Shown here piece after piece: positions 63,977-64,000 of a DNA stretch of 64,000 bases. How positions within the stretch are numbered: the first letter of the stretch is position 1; each line of letters opens with the position of its first letter. The position numbers and the translations under genes are program-made. The stretch is from Paraferrimonas sedimenticola (GTDB lineage: Bacteria; Pseudomonadota; Gammaproteobacteria; Enterobacterales; Shewanellaceae), in the NCBI RefSeq assembly GCF_002282855.1, contig NZ_NRIR01000006.1:124001-188000 (forward strand), written 5' to 3'. The notes beneath the pieces were generated by a model. It saw only the letters and a list, made by a program, of their open reading frames with translations, was not told the origin of the DNA and searched no databases.

Positions 63977-64000
63977 GTAGACGATCCGTCTTCGCCGCCA

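Overview
The window is a chromosomal segment of a facultatively anaerobic marine-type gammaproteobacterium, most likely a Shewanella or Ferrimonas relative (Alteromonadales). The grounds are a complete extracellular electron-transfer locus (an 11-heme UndA-like cytochrome followed by MtrC, MtrA and MtrB) sitting beside glnS-feoB-feoA, an arrangement known from Shewanella, and the family-level similarity of the housekeeping genes. No phage, integrase, insertion sequence or CRISPR array was found; nearly all of the DNA is coding.

Layout. 1-8.9 kb: nucleotide and amino acid metabolism (purC partial, hda, a DUF2066 protein, upp, purM-purN, asnB, metC, a MarC-type membrane protein). 9.1-14.7 kb: a leftward module with a 7-TM histidine kinase, a response regulator carrying an ArsR-like winged helix, an octaheme lipoprotein cytochrome and a DUF3360-type transporter; a 47-bp near-perfect palindrome lies just upstream of the cytochrome gene. 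14.9-28.4 kb: glnS, the ferrous-iron importer feoAB with a candidate Fur box, a small exported protein, then undA and mtrC-mtrA-mtrB. 28.5-33.2 kb: MATE transporter, outer-membrane protein, sirtuin cobB, fur, and a CvfB-like S1 protein. 33.2-40.5 kb: mixed-acid fermentation from pyruvate to acetate (pflB, pflA, yfbV, ackA, pta) with a PdhR-like operator in front of pflB. 40.5-45.5 kb: glycerate kinase with a GntP-type permease, then ggt with a small lipoprotein.

45.5-53.7 kb: a probable 18-codon gene with its own Shine-Dalgarno sequence and terminator, a PspB-like protein, a methyltransferase, an AI-2E/PerM permease, folX-yfcH, and ybbP-ybbA divergent from tesA. 53.7-56.6 kb: a leftward tRNA operon (Ala, three Glu, Ala) whose first position holds a decayed tRNA remnant, gltX, and a rightward array of four tRNA-Val genes. 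56.7-64 kb: a large periplasmic-sensing GGDEF-EAL protein, an MFS transporter, maiA and tyrR.

How the genes fit together: pyruvate is split by PflB, formate can feed the quinone pool, and AckA-Pta yields ATP, while MtrCAB and UndA move electrons to extracellular acceptors such as Fe(III); the Fe(II) produced is imported by FeoAB under probable Fur control, and fur is also in the window. The octaheme cytochrome with its dedicated two-component system is the least explained respiratory unit here and the best candidate for an undescribed system. All assignments come from reading the sequence; no database search was possible.
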